Shown one piece after another: positions 1-9,260 of a stretch of 64,000 bases of DNA; the first letter of the stretch is position 1, and every line of letters starts with the position of its first letter. The position numbers and the translations under genes are program-made. The notes beneath the pieces were generated by a model that was not told where the DNA came from, made no database searches, and saw only the letters and a program-made list of their open reading frames with translations. The stretch comes from Verrucomicrobiota bacterium. Lineage in GTDB: Bacteria; Verrucomicrobiota; Verrucomicrobiia; Limisphaerales; UBA11320. The DNA is taken from contig JACQFQ010000037.1 in assembly GCA_016199985.1 (NCBI GenBank), positions 62,001-126,000 on the forward strand, given 5' to 3'.

Positions 1-510
1 GCGCTCGTGGACCGCAGCACTCCAAAAGGTTCGCTGCTCGCGATGTCGCAAGCTTTGGAGACCGGCGACGCGGCGTTGTTTTTGGGAACCTTTGATTTCG
101 CTTCCCCCGATGAAGACGCCATCAAGAGCGCATTGGCGCAATTGGTCACAACGATTGGGAGGTATCGACGGGCCGCCATCGAACAGTTTGGCGCGGAGCC
201 GGCGCAGGCGAGCTTCGATTCATTGCCGTTCAGATTGCCGCTGACCAAAATTGCCGCGGCCACGATCAGCGTTGAGGGCGAGAGGATGAGGGTGCAGCTT
301 GATCCCCGCGACCGCCCGGCGATGTTCACCCAAACGAATGGTGAATGGAGGACGACCGTGGATGGTTTCTACCACATGAATCCTTCCGTGTTGAGCCGAA
401 TGGGAACGATACTCGTTGCCGAATACGAACGTGTCTTGACCGAGATGAAGTCCGGCCGATACAAGTCAGCCCTCGACGCCGCCCAGGCTGTCCATGCGAG
501 AACAAAATGA
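1..510 (+). CDS. Hypothetical protein, 5' end outside window
   Basis: The reading frame is open to the left edge of the window. A GTG at 7 could start a 167-residue product, but the frame continues through the first two codons, so the true start is probably upstream. The product is a soluble mixed alpha/beta chain with no cysteines and no visible membrane segment. Its middle (roughly residues 70-125) has the strand-rich look of a small-ligand or NTF2-like fold and the end is helical, but I recognise no family. It ends with TGA at 508-510. The nearest gene on the same strand starts about 230 bp later. Function unknown. Confidence 0.6.
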   Translation, partial: ALVDRSTPKGSLLAMSQALETGDAALFLGTFDFASPDEDAIKSALAQLVTTIGRYRRAAIEQFGAEPAQASFDSLPFRLPLTKIAAATISVEGERMRVQLDPRDRPAMFTQTNGEWRTTVDGFYHMNPSVLSRMGTILVAEYERVLTEMKSGRYKSALDAAQAVHARTK

Positions 511-739
511 AGCAAACAGAAGACGCAGATGGAGTCGCGCACCGCGTCTTCAACGCCGCCGCCGCCGAGACGCGCTTCCTGGTGATTTCTTCGCCACCAG
601 CGCAAGGCGACCGCGTGGCTTGCCCGGATGAAGTGGACGTCCCATAATCTCCCCGGATCATTGGATGATGCCCCAACACCTCGCTCAAGTGAACATCGCC
701 TGAATGCGCGGCCAGCCGCGATCAAAGCCGCCCACGACC

Positions 740-1357
740 ATGAATGTTTCCAACCCTCCTTCCGTTCGCGCCGACCTTCGCGGACTTCTCATGCCTTGGG
801 GCTTCGCGCTGTTGCTCCCCGTGCCCGTGCTGCTCACGGGCGCTGAGACGAACGGCTCGGACATCGGCGCTCTCTATCTGGCGCTGGGCGCGGCGTGGCT
901 GGCCACCGAGGCGTTCCGACCGGGCAGCCAGCCGGAAACGGCTCGCGGCTGGCGAGCGAGAATTTCCGCGCTCCTGATTTGCCTCGGCGTCAATGCGCTG
1001 CTCTTCACGGCTCTAGGATTGGCCGGCGGCGTGAAGTCGAACGTCCCGCTCCCGCTAATGGCGGCGTTTGGCGTCACGCCCGCGCTCGGGCTCGTCCCGT
1101 GGCTGACGCTGCGGTTGCGTCAGGCCTACGGCGCGATTGTTCTCGGCGCGCTGATTGTCGGCCTCATCAAGATCGCGGCGTGCGTGGTCGCGCGCGTTGT
1201 CTATGGTCCCGACTACATCGCGCTCGGCTACGTCTCCGCCGACTGGCAGACGGCCAAGCTGATGATTTCGCTGATGTGGGCCGGCACTCTGCTCGCCTCG
1301 ACGCTGGCGCTCGTGGCATGTCACCGGCGGTTTGTTCGCCCAGAATCAACGGCGTGA
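740..1357 (+). CDS. Multi-pass inner-membrane protein, unknown function
   Basis: A 205-residue protein starting at the ATG at 740. A GTG 36 bp upstream would add a polar stretch that does not look native. Five or six hydrophobic segments can be seen: about residues 14-33, 41-58, 75-98, 103-122, 130-155 and 175-195. They are separated by short loops, including arginine-rich ones (LRLRQ, ACHRRF) of the kind expected on the cytoplasmic side. I see no transporter signature, conserved charged pair or enzymatic motif. It stands alone between two small unknown genes. The call as an integral membrane protein is firm; anything more would be a guess. Confidence 0.7.
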   Translation: MNVSNPPSVRADLRGLLMPWGFALLLPVPVLLTGAETNGSDIGALYLALGAAWLATEAFRPGSQPETARGWRARISALLICLGVNALLFTALGLAGGVKSNVPLPLMAAFGVTPALGLVPWLTLRLRQAYGAIVLGALIVGLIKIAACVVARVVYGPDYIALGYVSADWQTAKLMISLMWAGTLLASTLALVACHRRFVRPESTA

Positions 1358-1534
1358 CCCTCGCAGACTCGCGTGACGAGCATTTGTTTGAAGTGCTGAT
1401 CGCTTACTTCTTCCCGGTGTCTGGCAACTTTTCCCCGCGCAGCCACGAGCCAATCAACGTGTCGTAGGGTTGCCGAAGCTCGTGACCCAATCCGCGTGAC
1501 AGCGGCTGCCATTCACACTAAAAAAGGGCCTGTC

Positions 1535-1729
1535 ATGAATGATCCAAAGGGCCCTGTGAACGACCCGCCCGCAGCCGCGGGTCCCGGAACCAAATCGGAG
1601 CCGATCGCGGGAACGCCTCCACCGCCGGCGGGATCACCTGTGGCGGCAGCCGCCCTGACCCCGGAGGAGCAAATGGAGCGCTTTGCGGACGACCTCAAGG
1701 AAAACGATTGGGGCCATCAACCTTGCTGA
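1535..1729 (+). CDS. Small protein with C-terminal DWGHQPC tail
   Basis: A 64-residue product from the ATG at 1535 (MNDPKGPVND). An upstream in-frame start at 1496 would lengthen it by 13 residues. The first 40 residues are a disordered Pro/Ala/Gly linker. The last 24 form an acidic helix, LTPEEQMERFADDLKENDW, ending in GHQPC with a C-terminal cysteine. The contrast between a disordered head and a well-formed amphipathic tail with unusual residues (W, H, C) suggests a real gene with a functional C-terminus. From memory, similar short proteins ending in a DWGHQPC-like motif occur in verrucomicrobia; this was not checked. Function unknown. Confidence 0.5.
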   Translation: MNDPKGPVNDPPAAAGPGTKSEPIAGTPPPPAGSPVAAAALTPEEQMERFADDLKENDWGHQPC

Positions 1730-2034
1730 TCCCTCGAGATGAGGAACCGGTAGGACATCGCCGCTCGCACAGAGCTCGGCGTCTCCGTTTCGATCAAGAG
1801 GACGATCCTCTCCGATGTACGCATAACACCCGGCGACCGTCATTGGCATAAGTTGCCTTCTTGCTGATCCGAAACTCGAAGACCTCACTCAGACCGATCA
1901 CCCAGACACAACCCACCGCCGTTGATCTGAGGATTGAAAACATCGAGGCCGCCCATGGGCAGGATGGAGCGTGTATCCCGGACTTGTGGAGGCATGAAGC
2001 GCTGTTCCCCCCTCTCAGAGAGGGCGCGACGAAG
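1730..2034. other. Gene-free interval between convergent genes
   Basis: About 305 bases lie between the small DWGHQPC protein (plus) and the DUF1501 gene (minus). Short open frames exist on both strands, but none has a credible start or composition. The only structure I see is the hairpin at 2010-2024, annotated separately. Confidence 0.5.
2010..2024 (-). terminator. Possible terminator hairpin after DUF1501 gene
   Basis: The sequence CCCTCT-CAG-AGAGGG forms a perfect 6-bp stem with a 3-base loop. It lies about 11 bases beyond the stop codon of the minus-strand DUF1501 gene (stop at 2035-2037). No clear T-tract follows on the minus strand, so if it acts as a terminator it is not a classical intrinsic one. 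It could be a bidirectional stabilising hairpin between convergent genes. Confidence 0.3.
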
Positions 2035-3402
2035 CTATATCAACTCCGCGATCGGCTGCGCGCCGCCTTCCACGAGGTAGTGGGGTCGGCCGGTGGCGTC
2101 GACCAGGGTCGTCGAGCTCAGGTTGATGCCCAGGTTGTGGTAGAGCGTCGCGAAGACTTCCGCGAATGTCACGGGACGACTCTCGACCTCGCCGCCGAGG
2201 CGGTCGGTCGCGCCGATCACCTGCCCGCATCGCATGCCGCCGCCCGCCAACAAGGCCATGGCCACGCGCGGCCAGTGGTCGCGGCCCACGTCCCGGTTGA
2301 TCAGCGGCGTCCGTCCAAACTCGCCCCACGCCAAAACCGTCACGTCCTTATCCAGGCCGCGCTCGTGCAAATCGTCGACGAGCGCCGTCATGGCCTGGTC
2401 AAAGATCGGGAAATCCTCGCGCTCGCGGGTGAAGATGTCGTTCTTCGCGCCTCCATGCCAATCCCACTTGCTGTAGTTCACGGTCACGACGCGCGCGCCG
2501 GCCTCGACGAGCCGACGCGCGACGAGGAAGCTTTGAGGCACGCGCGGCGCGCCGTTTTCGTCGATGTGAACCTTCTCATTGCCTGTGCCGTAGCGGGCGA
2601 CGACGCGCGGGTCCTCCTTCGAAAGATCCAGCGCCTCGGCGACCTTGGACGATGTGAGCACTCCCATCGCCTGGCGCGCGAACGCGTCCATGCCCTGCAT
2701 CTGGCCTGTGCTGTCGGCGTCGCGGCGAAAGCGGTCGATGCTCTCGAGCAGCCGCATGCGGTCGGAGAGCCGGTCGTAGGTGATGCCCTGCAGGGTCAGG
2801 TCTTTGCGGCCCGGGCCGAGCGGCCGGAACGAGGACTGCGCGACGCCGAGCATGCCGGGCCCGGGCTCATTGTAAGGCCCGTGCGTGCACTCGTAGCAGA
2901 GGCTGACGAACGGAGGCGTCGCGGGATCCACCGCGCCCCGCAGCTTGCTCACGACGCTGCCGAACTGGGGCCATCCGCCCGCGGGCGCGGGCTCGGCGCG
3001 ATTGTTGCGGCCCGTGTAGCATTGCGAGGCGTCGTGATCGTCCTGCGCGCCGACGACCGAGCGGATGAGCGCGAACTTATCCATTCGCTTCGCCATTCGG
3101 GGAAACAGTTCGCAGATCTCGATCCCTGGCACATTGGTCCCGATGGGCCGATGCGGTCCGGCGTACTCGCGGGGCGCGTTGGGCTTCAGGTCGAACATGT
3201 CCTGATGCGGCGGGCCGCCGACGAGGTAGATCAGGATGACGGATTTGTGAGAGCTGCGAATCCCAGCCCGCGACTCGAGCTGAAGCAGATTCGGCAAGCT
3301 GAGCCCCGCCGCGCCGAGACCGCCGATCCGGATGAAGTTGCGCCGCGAGACACCGTCGCAGAACGGTCGACTGGGGTCCTTCGGTCCAAGAATCTTGAGC
3401 AT
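2035..3402 (-). CDS. DUF1501 family secreted protein (orphan copy)
   Basis: A 455-residue protein of the DUF1501 family, whose fold is related to alkaline phosphatase/sulfatase; the exact reaction is unknown. The N-terminus has a twin-arginine-type leader, SRRNFIRIGGLGAAGLSLP at about residues 19-37, which predicts folded export through Tat. Family landmarks are IYLVGGPPHQDMFDLKP (about 58-74), the GRDHWP motif near residue 385, and a C-terminal LYHNLGINL stretch typical of the end of the domain. Members usually sit directly after a DUF1549/DUF1553 gene, as the second copy at 14426 does. This copy lacks that partner: the next minus-strand gene upstream encodes a metalloprotease-like protein. 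The start at 3402 gives a normal leader. Confidence 0.92.
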   Translation of the reverse strand: MLKILGPKDPSRPFCDGVSRRNFIRIGGLGAAGLSLPNLLQLESRAGIRSSHKSVILIYLVGGPPHQDMFDLKPNAPREYAGPHRPIGTNVPGIEICELFPRMAKRMDKFALIRSVVGAQDDHDASQCYTGRNNRAEPAPAGGWPQFGSVVSKLRGAVDPATPPFVSLCYECTHGPYNEPGPGMLGVAQSSFRPLGPGRKDLTLQGITYDRLSDRMRLLESIDRFRRDADSTGQMQGMDAFARQAMGVLTSSKVAEALDLSKEDPRVVARYGTGNEKVHIDENGAPRVPQSFLVARRLVEAGARVVTVNYSKWDWHGGAKNDIFTREREDFPIFDQAMTALVDDLHERGLDKDVTVLAWGEFGRTPLINRDVGRDHWPRVAMALLAGGGMRCGQVIGATDRLGGEVESRPVTFAEVFATLYHNLGINLSSTTLVDATGRPHYLVEGGAQPIAELI

Positions 3403-3656
3403 GACTGTGTCGGCTAGACGAAGAGCGCTTTTGTCAGTCCCACGAGACTCGCCCGACGAGCCCTGAGAACGCTCATTCGCCCTGTAATGGACATGCGGCT
3501 ATCAACGATGGATGAGCTTCGCCACGCCAGAGGGCGAAGGGCAAGGAATAAACCTGCCACGCCCAAAGCGCCAAAGCACGCGTCGCCGCCCTCGCAGAGG
3601 GCGCGCCAGATCCAGGCGCCATCGATCCGTTCAATGTCTCGGAAAGGGTCTCTGTC

Positions 3657-6600
3657 TCACGGCTCGCCCAACCTGAGGAACAGGGCTTCGTCCGACAGAA
3701 ACTGCCGATAGACGAACTGATCGCCTTCCAACTCCGTTTCCAGCGACACGGGGAACCAGTAAGGATCCTCCAACGACAGCGTGCCTTCGAGGCGCCATCC
3801 CTCCGCGTCGGCGGGCCAGGAGATCTCCAATAGGTCGCCATCCACGCGGATGGAGGCGCGGGGACCTCTCGTATGGCGAACTTCCACTCGCGCGGTTTGC
3901 GTCACCACATGTCCCGCGCTGTCGACGACCTGAGCGGAGATCTGATGCGTTCCGTCCGTGAGCGCCGACGCGTCCACCGTGAGCTCAGGGCCTTCGCCCA
4001 GAGGACCGTCGAGATCGGAGGCCCACCGAACGCCGCCGCCCAACTCGCCGTCTTCCGCATCGATGGCGTCGGCCCGCAGCGTCAGCGGGGCGTCGCCCGT
4101 GACGACAGCGTCCGACTCAGGCGAGAGAATGAGCAGCGTGGGCGGATGGTCGGGGAGTCTCACGCTGCTTTCATCGGCTGACCGATGAATCCCGTCGCTG
4201 GCGCTCACGCGCAGACGGATGTCCGCGGCGCCTGGGAGATTTGCCGCAGGCAGCGTCGCCTCCGTCCCTGAGAGATTCTGGGCGAACGTGGACCAGGAGA
4301 CTCCCCCGTCGACGCTCACATCCACCGTGAAGAGCAGCGCGTCGCCGTCGGCATCGGACGCCGTCCAGCGCAATCCCACTTCAGGGGCGTCCACCGTGGC
4401 GCCCGGCGCCGGCGCCAGGATCTGAACCTGCGGCGCGTGCGCCGTGGCCTCACGACGAAGCAACAGCGCGCCCGCGCGACGAATCTCGATCGCCCCGATC
4501 GGGCCAAGGCCCGTCAGGCAGAAGCGATAGCGGCTCTTCGGCGCCAGGATCGCTCCATCCTCGGCCTCGACGACAAACTCGGGCCCGAAGGGTCCGGCGA
4601 ACCGCTCGCTCCCGTCCGGCGCAAGCACTCTCAGTAAATACTCTCCCGGCGGCGGAAGCTCAGGGTCGCGAGGGCCCAAGGATTCCGACACCGGATCAAG
4701 CGTCGCCTCGCCGCTGGCCGTGATGTAGCCGCTGATGATCACGCAAGGGCCAGCTGGGTCCTGGGGCGCCGGGGCGCGGCCGGCTCCGAAGCGGTTGATG
4801 ATCGCGTTGTGAAGATTCGTGTAGGTGTAAAGTCCGGGCCAAGTCCACTGGGTGCCGAACGTGCAATAGCTCATCAGGTCCGCTGTGGAGAAGGGACTGA
4901 TGTAGGAAGCGTCGGAATGATCCCACCCATAGGCGAACCGGTAATCGCCGAGGCGCATGGGTCCCAGCGTGGGCTGGAGCTGCTGCTGGAGAAGGAAGTC
5001 CATGGGGAAATCGGGCGCAAGCTGGTTGGCCTTCTCGTCACAGGGGCCGATCTTGGTCGGGCCCGTGTCGTCGAATGAAACGCCGTAGGCCGAATGGACC
5101 GCGTGATGCCGTCCGAGGGAGTGACCCAGCTCGTGCATCGGGCGATTCCGGTACAGCGCCGCGCTGATATCCGATCGAATCAGGATGTAGTTGCCGGGGA
5201 TCGCGGCGTTGTCGCGGAGGGGAATGCCCTTTACCAGCGTGTAGTAGATCACCTTGCTGTCCTTGGGTTCATCACGCGTGTATTTGTCGGCGATCAGGTC
5301 ATGCAGCCCGAGGGTGTTGGCGACCACGACATCCGGGTCGTCCTTGGAGGGATCGTACGTGGGTTCCCACTTCACAACGGCCTGGTCCTTGGGGCCCGCG
5401 CGAAGAACGGTCACGGGAAACCCGGCAAGAACACGTTCGCGATGCTTGGGGATCGCGGCCGCGGCGGCCGCGTCCTTCTTGTTCTCGAACTTCCAGTCCA
5501 GGAGCAGCCACTTGATCCCGAACGCAGGGGCCGCGACAAACTTCACCGAGGCGGAATTGTTGTTCACCGCGCCGGCCGCGATGGCCGCCGGGGAGGTCGT
5601 CAGAACGCCGCTCGGCCATTCGAGCGTGAGCGTCACGTCCCCTTTCGCGAATCGGGTGATGTCAAACGAGGCGCTGGACTGCGGATGGTTTCGAACCTTG
5701 TCCTCCCCGATGTCGATTCGCGCGACGACGCTCCGGCCCGCGTTGACGGTGGTCGATTGCTGGCCGGCGGGCGTGATCTTCAGGCGGACGTCCCTCAGTG
5801 TGACCGGCGCGCGCGCCGTGCCCGCCGGCTTGAAAAAGGCGCGCACCAGCGTCTGCTTCCCCTCGATGAGCGGCATCGTGTTGCGCCAGTCCTGGACGAC
5901 TTGCACGACTTCGAGCGCGACGACCTCCACAGCGCTGAGATTCGCCACGAAGACCGCGTGATTGCGGCAAAGCTTGGGATCCCCGACAGCGACCACATCG
6001 GTCCCCGGCGTGAAGACGAACCTCCGATCAGGGATCTGCGGCTGCACCACCCAGGTCCCGGTCGCCACGTTCTGAAAGAGCACGGCGCCGTTGGCGTCGG
6101 TCGTCTGCGTCGCCGTCACCCGGTTCGCCCCGGGAGGGAAGATTCCAATATCAACGCCCGCGATGGGCGCCCCGTGCGTGTCCACAATTCGCGCGCCGAT
6201 CAATTTGGCCCTGGGCGAACCCACGATGGAGGCCTGCGTGCTCTTGTTCTTCGTCTCCACGTTCACCGCGGCGAATGTGTAGGCGGGATGGCTCGCCGTG
6301 AGGGTGTATTTCCCTGGCACAAGATTGGTGAACCCGAAGCTGCCGTCGGCGCTGGCGCGGGTGTAGAGCACATCGCCGCCGTCCAACGCCAGCGTGACCG
6401 TGGGGTACAGCACCGGCTTGGCGGGCTTGTCGCAGGTGACCACGCGGCCGATGATCGAACGGTCGCCGTAGTAGGCGAAGTTGGTGGAGGCGACGCAGAA
6501 TTGAAACTTCACCGCCGCCGCCTTCGGATTGAAGGATCCGCCGCCGGCTGGCGCGACGGGCGTGACGGTGTAGTCTCCGTCGACCAGGTCGGGGAAGAGA

Positions 6601-8924
6601 TATCCGCCGTCCTTGTCGGTCTTGGAGGTCTTGTTCACGTCTTTTCCAGCGAGCTTCACCTCGATGTCGGCGACCCCCGGCCCGCCAGACGGATACCGGA
6701 TCCGTCCCCGAATCACGGGCCAAGGCGACGCGAGCTGGACCGCCCCCCCTGCCATCCCGTCACCGAACGCGATCTCATCCTCCTCGGAGTTCTTGATGCC
6801 CGACGCGGGATCAGCGGGCTTGGCGATAACCTTGTACTTGCCCGCCGGAAGATCCTTGAAGCAGAAAGCGCCTTGGGCGTCGGAGCGGGTCTCAGCGATC
6901 TTCTTGCCGTTTTGCGAGAGCTCCACGATAGCGTTCGTATGCGGATCGCCGTTGTTGAAACCGCAGAGCTTCACGGTGCCGCAGGCCATATAAAGGATCC
7001 ATTGACCCTCGGCCTCCGCGCGATTGTTGCTCCGGTCGGGATCGCGCACGCCTGTGGCGGTGATCTCGGCAAGATTCTTGGCCTTGACGGGCACAGCGGA
7101 TGTGACGAGCAACTCCAGTTCGAAAAAGCGCCCGGCGTCCAGCCTGGGGATCCTCCACTCCATTTTCGTCTTGTCGAACGTCGTCCCGTCGGGAGGGTTG
7201 GCCTGCTTGAAAGTCATGCTGGCGGGCAGCGTGTCCTTGATGACGATATCCTTCGAGTCATTGGGCCCGAGATTCTCCACCCGGATGTAGAACGGCAGCG
7301 ATTGCTCGACGCCGACGGTGTCGGGAAGCGCGGCCTTGGTCAGGCGGAGATCGGCCGTCGGCGGCAGCAGCACGGACACGAAGACCGTGGCCATATCGTC
7401 CTCGGCGGGATCTTCATTTCCGGGGAACGAGTCGGCGTCGGGCACGGGCGACTCGATCACCTCCGCCGTTGCGGCGAGCGAGCCCGGCGCCAGCGCCAGC
7501 GTGTTCAAGCGGACCATGACAATCTCGCCGGGCGCGAGGAAAGGGACGCTCCAGTTCAATGTGAAGGGGTCGAAGAAGGACGGGGAGTCGGCGCTGGCGC
7601 TCGCGAATCCGAGTTCCAGAGGGAGCGCGTCATGAACCACGATATTCGTCGCCGGGTCGGGGCCCCGGTTGAAGAGCATGAGAGTGATGGCGAGGTTGTC
7701 GCCCACTTCAATGTCGTTCGCGCTCGCCGACATGGTGAGCTCAAGATCGGCGCGAGGAATGGGCGTCACGATGATGTCGTTGTCGAGGAGGGTGAGCGTC
7801 GTTGCGCCGGGGGATCCCAATGTGGCGCCCACAGGGTTCCTCAAGGAGATCTGAATCGTTTCGTCGGGCTCGACCAGGGTGTCGTCGATGATGAAGAGGT
7901 TGAGGGTCGCCGATGTCTGGCCCGAGGCGAAGGTGATCGTGCCCCCGGCGCCGGAGTAGTCGCTGTCGGGCGTGGCCGTGCCTCCGCTCACGAACCATTC
8001 GACGCTCGCCGGGCCCTGCGTGTTCCCGCTGCGAGCGACGCTGAGCGACACAAACCCCGCGTCCTCGGTTCGACTCTCGACGCTGTTGACGAACTGGACC
8101 GTGGAAAACGATATCCCCGGCAGACGATCCAACGCCGCCACCTGGCTGGCGGTCAACGCGCCATCATAGACGCGGAGGCGGGCGATCGAGCCGGCCGAGG
8201 CCTCGTTGGCGTAGACCGGGTCCTCATCGCGGAACAAGCGCAGAAGGTCGCTCCCGTCCAGGGTCGCGAACTGGGAGGAGTCCACGAAGGAGAACTGCTG
8301 CTCGCCATTCACGTAGCCAACGACGTTCTGCGCGAAGTCGCGCGTCAGAACCACCTGCACGAACCCGCCGGCCCCGATCGGAGAGCTGGGTCCGAGGGCG
8401 ACGTTGTAGAAATTCAGGGCGCCGTTCAGGCTGTAGAGCCCTGTGTCGCTCGTCGCGTTCTTGAAATCCAGAATGCGCCGCCAGCCTGGGATTTCCTGAA
8501 ACTCGAAGAGAATCACCACCGAATACGCGCCGCTGTGGAGGACCGACGAGGCCGGCGAAAGGCTCAAACCGTCGTTTCGGTTGAAGTTGAGAACAGTCCG
8601 TGAAACGCCGTCCACCGAGGAGACGCCGAAGCTATTCGGCCCCAGGTTGCCCAGCGGCGGAGCGCTGCCCAGGGAGCTGGTGAGCGTGTTCTGAAACTGG
8701 TAATCCGCGAGCAGCGTTGCGCCCACACCCACGCCTACGAACGCGTCCGACCGCCTCGCGGGCAGTAGCCCCAGGCACAGCCCGACGACCAGGGCGCAGG
8801 AAAGCCCAGCCGAGGCCGCTTGAGCGCGCGGAGCGCGCGACCTCGGGAAGGTCGCGGCGAGGCTGGGGGGTTGGAGCGGGATGAGAAGGTTCCGAACGAA
8901 GGAGAAGAGATGGGTCGTCTTCAT
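3657..8924 (-). CDS. Secreted multidomain protein with metzincin-type zinc motif
   Basis: About 1755 residues from the ATG at 8924; a start at 9008 would add 28 residues. The order is: signal region with hydrophobic core AGLSCALVVGLCLGLLPA; LamG-like domain about 70-271; Calx-beta domain 275-383; two DUF11 domains 390-513 and 518-635; a chain of carboxypeptidase-regulatory/SdrD-B-like beta domains 646-990; a beta domain to about 1110; a catalytic-looking region 1131-1388; Ig-like domains; and a short C-terminal beta module. The zinc motif HELGHSLGRHH has H1264, E1265, H1268, G1271 and H1274, matching HExxHxxGxxH of metzincins. A downstream methionine in TADLMSYC at about 1365 could serve as the Met-turn. 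Most of the chain is adhesive or spacer domain, so this is probably a surface or secreted protease. No partner gene is adjacent. Confidence 0.85.
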   Translation of the reverse strand: MKTTHLFSFVRNLLIPLQPPSLAATFPRSRAPRAQAASAGLSCALVVGLCLGLLPARRSDAFVGVGVGATLLADYQFQNTLTSSLGSAPPLGNLGPNSFGVSSVDGVSRTVLNFNRNDGLSLSPASSVLHSGAYSVVILFEFQEIPGWRRILDFKNATSDTGLYSLNGALNFYNVALGPSSPIGAGGFVQVVLTRDFAQNVVGYVNGEQQFSFVDSSQFATLDGSDLLRLFRDEDPVYANEASAGSIARLRVYDGALTASQVAALDRLPGISFSTVQFVNSVESRTEDAGFVSLSVARSGNTQGPASVEWFVSGGTATPDSDYSGAGGTITFASGQTSATLNLFIIDDTLVEPDETIQISLRNPVGATLGSPGATTLTLLDNDIIVTPIPRADLELTMSASANDIEVGDNLAITLMLFNRGPDPATNIVVHDALPLELGFASASADSPSFFDPFTLNWSVPFLAPGEIVMVRLNTLALAPGSLAATAEVIESPVPDADSFPGNEDPAEDDMATVFVSVLLPPTADLRLTKAALPDTVGVEQSLPFYIRVENLGPNDSKDIVIKDTLPASMTFKQANPPDGTTFDKTKMEWRIPRLDAGRFFELELLVTSAVPVKAKNLAEITATGVRDPDRSNNRAEAEGQWILYMACGTVKLCGFNNGDPHTNAIVELSQNGKKIAETRSDAQGAFCFKDLPAGKYKVIAKPADPASGIKNSEEDEIAFGDGMAGGAVQLASPWPVIRGRIRYPSGGPGVADIEVKLAGKDVNKTSKTDKDGGYLFPDLVDGDYTVTPVAPAGGGSFNPKAAAVKFQFCVASTNFAYYGDRSIIGRVVTCDKPAKPVLYPTVTLALDGGDVLYTRASADGSFGFTNLVPGKYTLTASHPAYTFAAVNVETKNKSTQASIVGSPRAKLIGARIVDTHGAPIAGVDIGIFPPGANRVTATQTTDANGAVLFQNVATGTWVVQPQIPDRRFVFTPGTDVVAVGDPKLCRNHAVFVANLSAVEVVALEVVQVVQDWRNTMPLIEGKQTLVRAFFKPAGTARAPVTLRDVRLKITPAGQQSTTVNAGRSVVARIDIGEDKVRNHPQSSASFDITRFAKGDVTLTLEWPSGVLTTSPAAIAAGAVNNNSASVKFVAAPAFGIKWLLLDWKFENKKDAAAAAAIPKHRERVLAGFPVTVLRAGPKDQAVVKWEPTYDPSKDDPDVVVANTLGLHDLIADKYTRDEPKDSKVIYYTLVKGIPLRDNAAIPGNYILIRSDISAALYRNRPMHELGHSLGRHHAVHSAYGVSFDDTGPTKIGPCDEKANQLAPDFPMDFLLQQQLQPTLGPMRLGDYRFAYGWDHSDASYISPFSTADLMSYCTFGTQWTWPGLYTYTNLHNAIINRFGAGRAPAPQDPAGPCVIISGYITASGEATLDPVSESLGPRDPELPPPGEYLLRVLAPDGSERFAGPFGPEFVVEAEDGAILAPKSRYRFCLTGLGPIGAIEIRRAGALLLRREATAHAPQVQILAPAPGATVDAPEVGLRWTASDADGDALLFTVDVSVDGGVSWSTFAQNLSGTEATLPAANLPGAADIRLRVSASDGIHRSADESSVRLPDHPPTLLILSPESDAVVTGDAPLTLRADAIDAEDGELGGGVRWASDLDGPLGEGPELTVDASALTDGTHQISAQVVDSAGHVVTQTARVEVRHTRGPRASIRVDGDLLEISWPADAEGWRLEGTLSLEDPYWFPVSLETELEGDQFVYRQFLSDEALFLRLGEP

Positions 8925-9260
8925 GAGGTCGAGTGGTTGATTGGTCGCGGGCGGCCGCGAAGCGACACACGTTGGCGCCGCGATCGGCCACTGATACTTC
9001 GTTAGCACACAAGCAAACCCTTATGCCCTGCCCCAGAACTCGCGAGGTCTAACCGTCCCGGAGTTCCCGCGGCGTCCGCCGGTTGCGAACAGTTTGCTGC
9101 CCACAAGAGAGCTGAAGCCGCGCGTGATTATGAAACCTGGAAACCAGGCGTTTTGAAATGCAAATCTTTTGGCTCAGAATGAGTCAAAACCGGGGCTTGG
9201 CAGCGCTGGTTTGAAGGAGTAGAAATCGGGGAAGTCCAATCACGTTTGAAGATTATCGGC
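8925..9260. other. Divergent intergenic (promoter) region
   Basis: About 336 bases separate the metzincin-like gene (minus) from the DUF1549/1553 gene (plus), so promoters for both should lie here. It is more AT-rich from 9125 to 9245 than its surroundings. It contains a short hairpin, CCTGG-AAA-CCAGG (9136-9148), followed by TTTT, and the longer imperfect palindrome at 9167-9189. I could not assign -35/-10 boxes with confidence. Confidence 0.45.
9167..9189. promoter_or_regulatory. Imperfect palindrome, possible operator
   Basis: TTTTGGCTCA-GAA-TGAGTCAAAA has two 10-base arms that are inverted complements except at one position, separated by 3 bases. It sits in the AT-rich part of the divergent spacer, about 72-94 bases before the plus-strand start. 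Length, symmetry and position suit a dimeric regulator's binding site, but no cognate regulator is visible nearby. A transcript hairpin is the alternative. Confidence 0.35.

Noticed and set aside
1861..3417. Plus-strand frame of 518 codons over the DUF1501 gene
   Set aside because: Shadow of a clear DUF1501 protein on the minus strand; no signal, start site or domains of its own.
5094..8603. Long open frame (1169 codons) antisense to the metzincin-like gene
   Set aside because: Composition is Arg/Gly/Val/His-rich without domains. Long antisense frames of this kind arise from GC-biased third codon positions; the minus-strand frame has clear domains.
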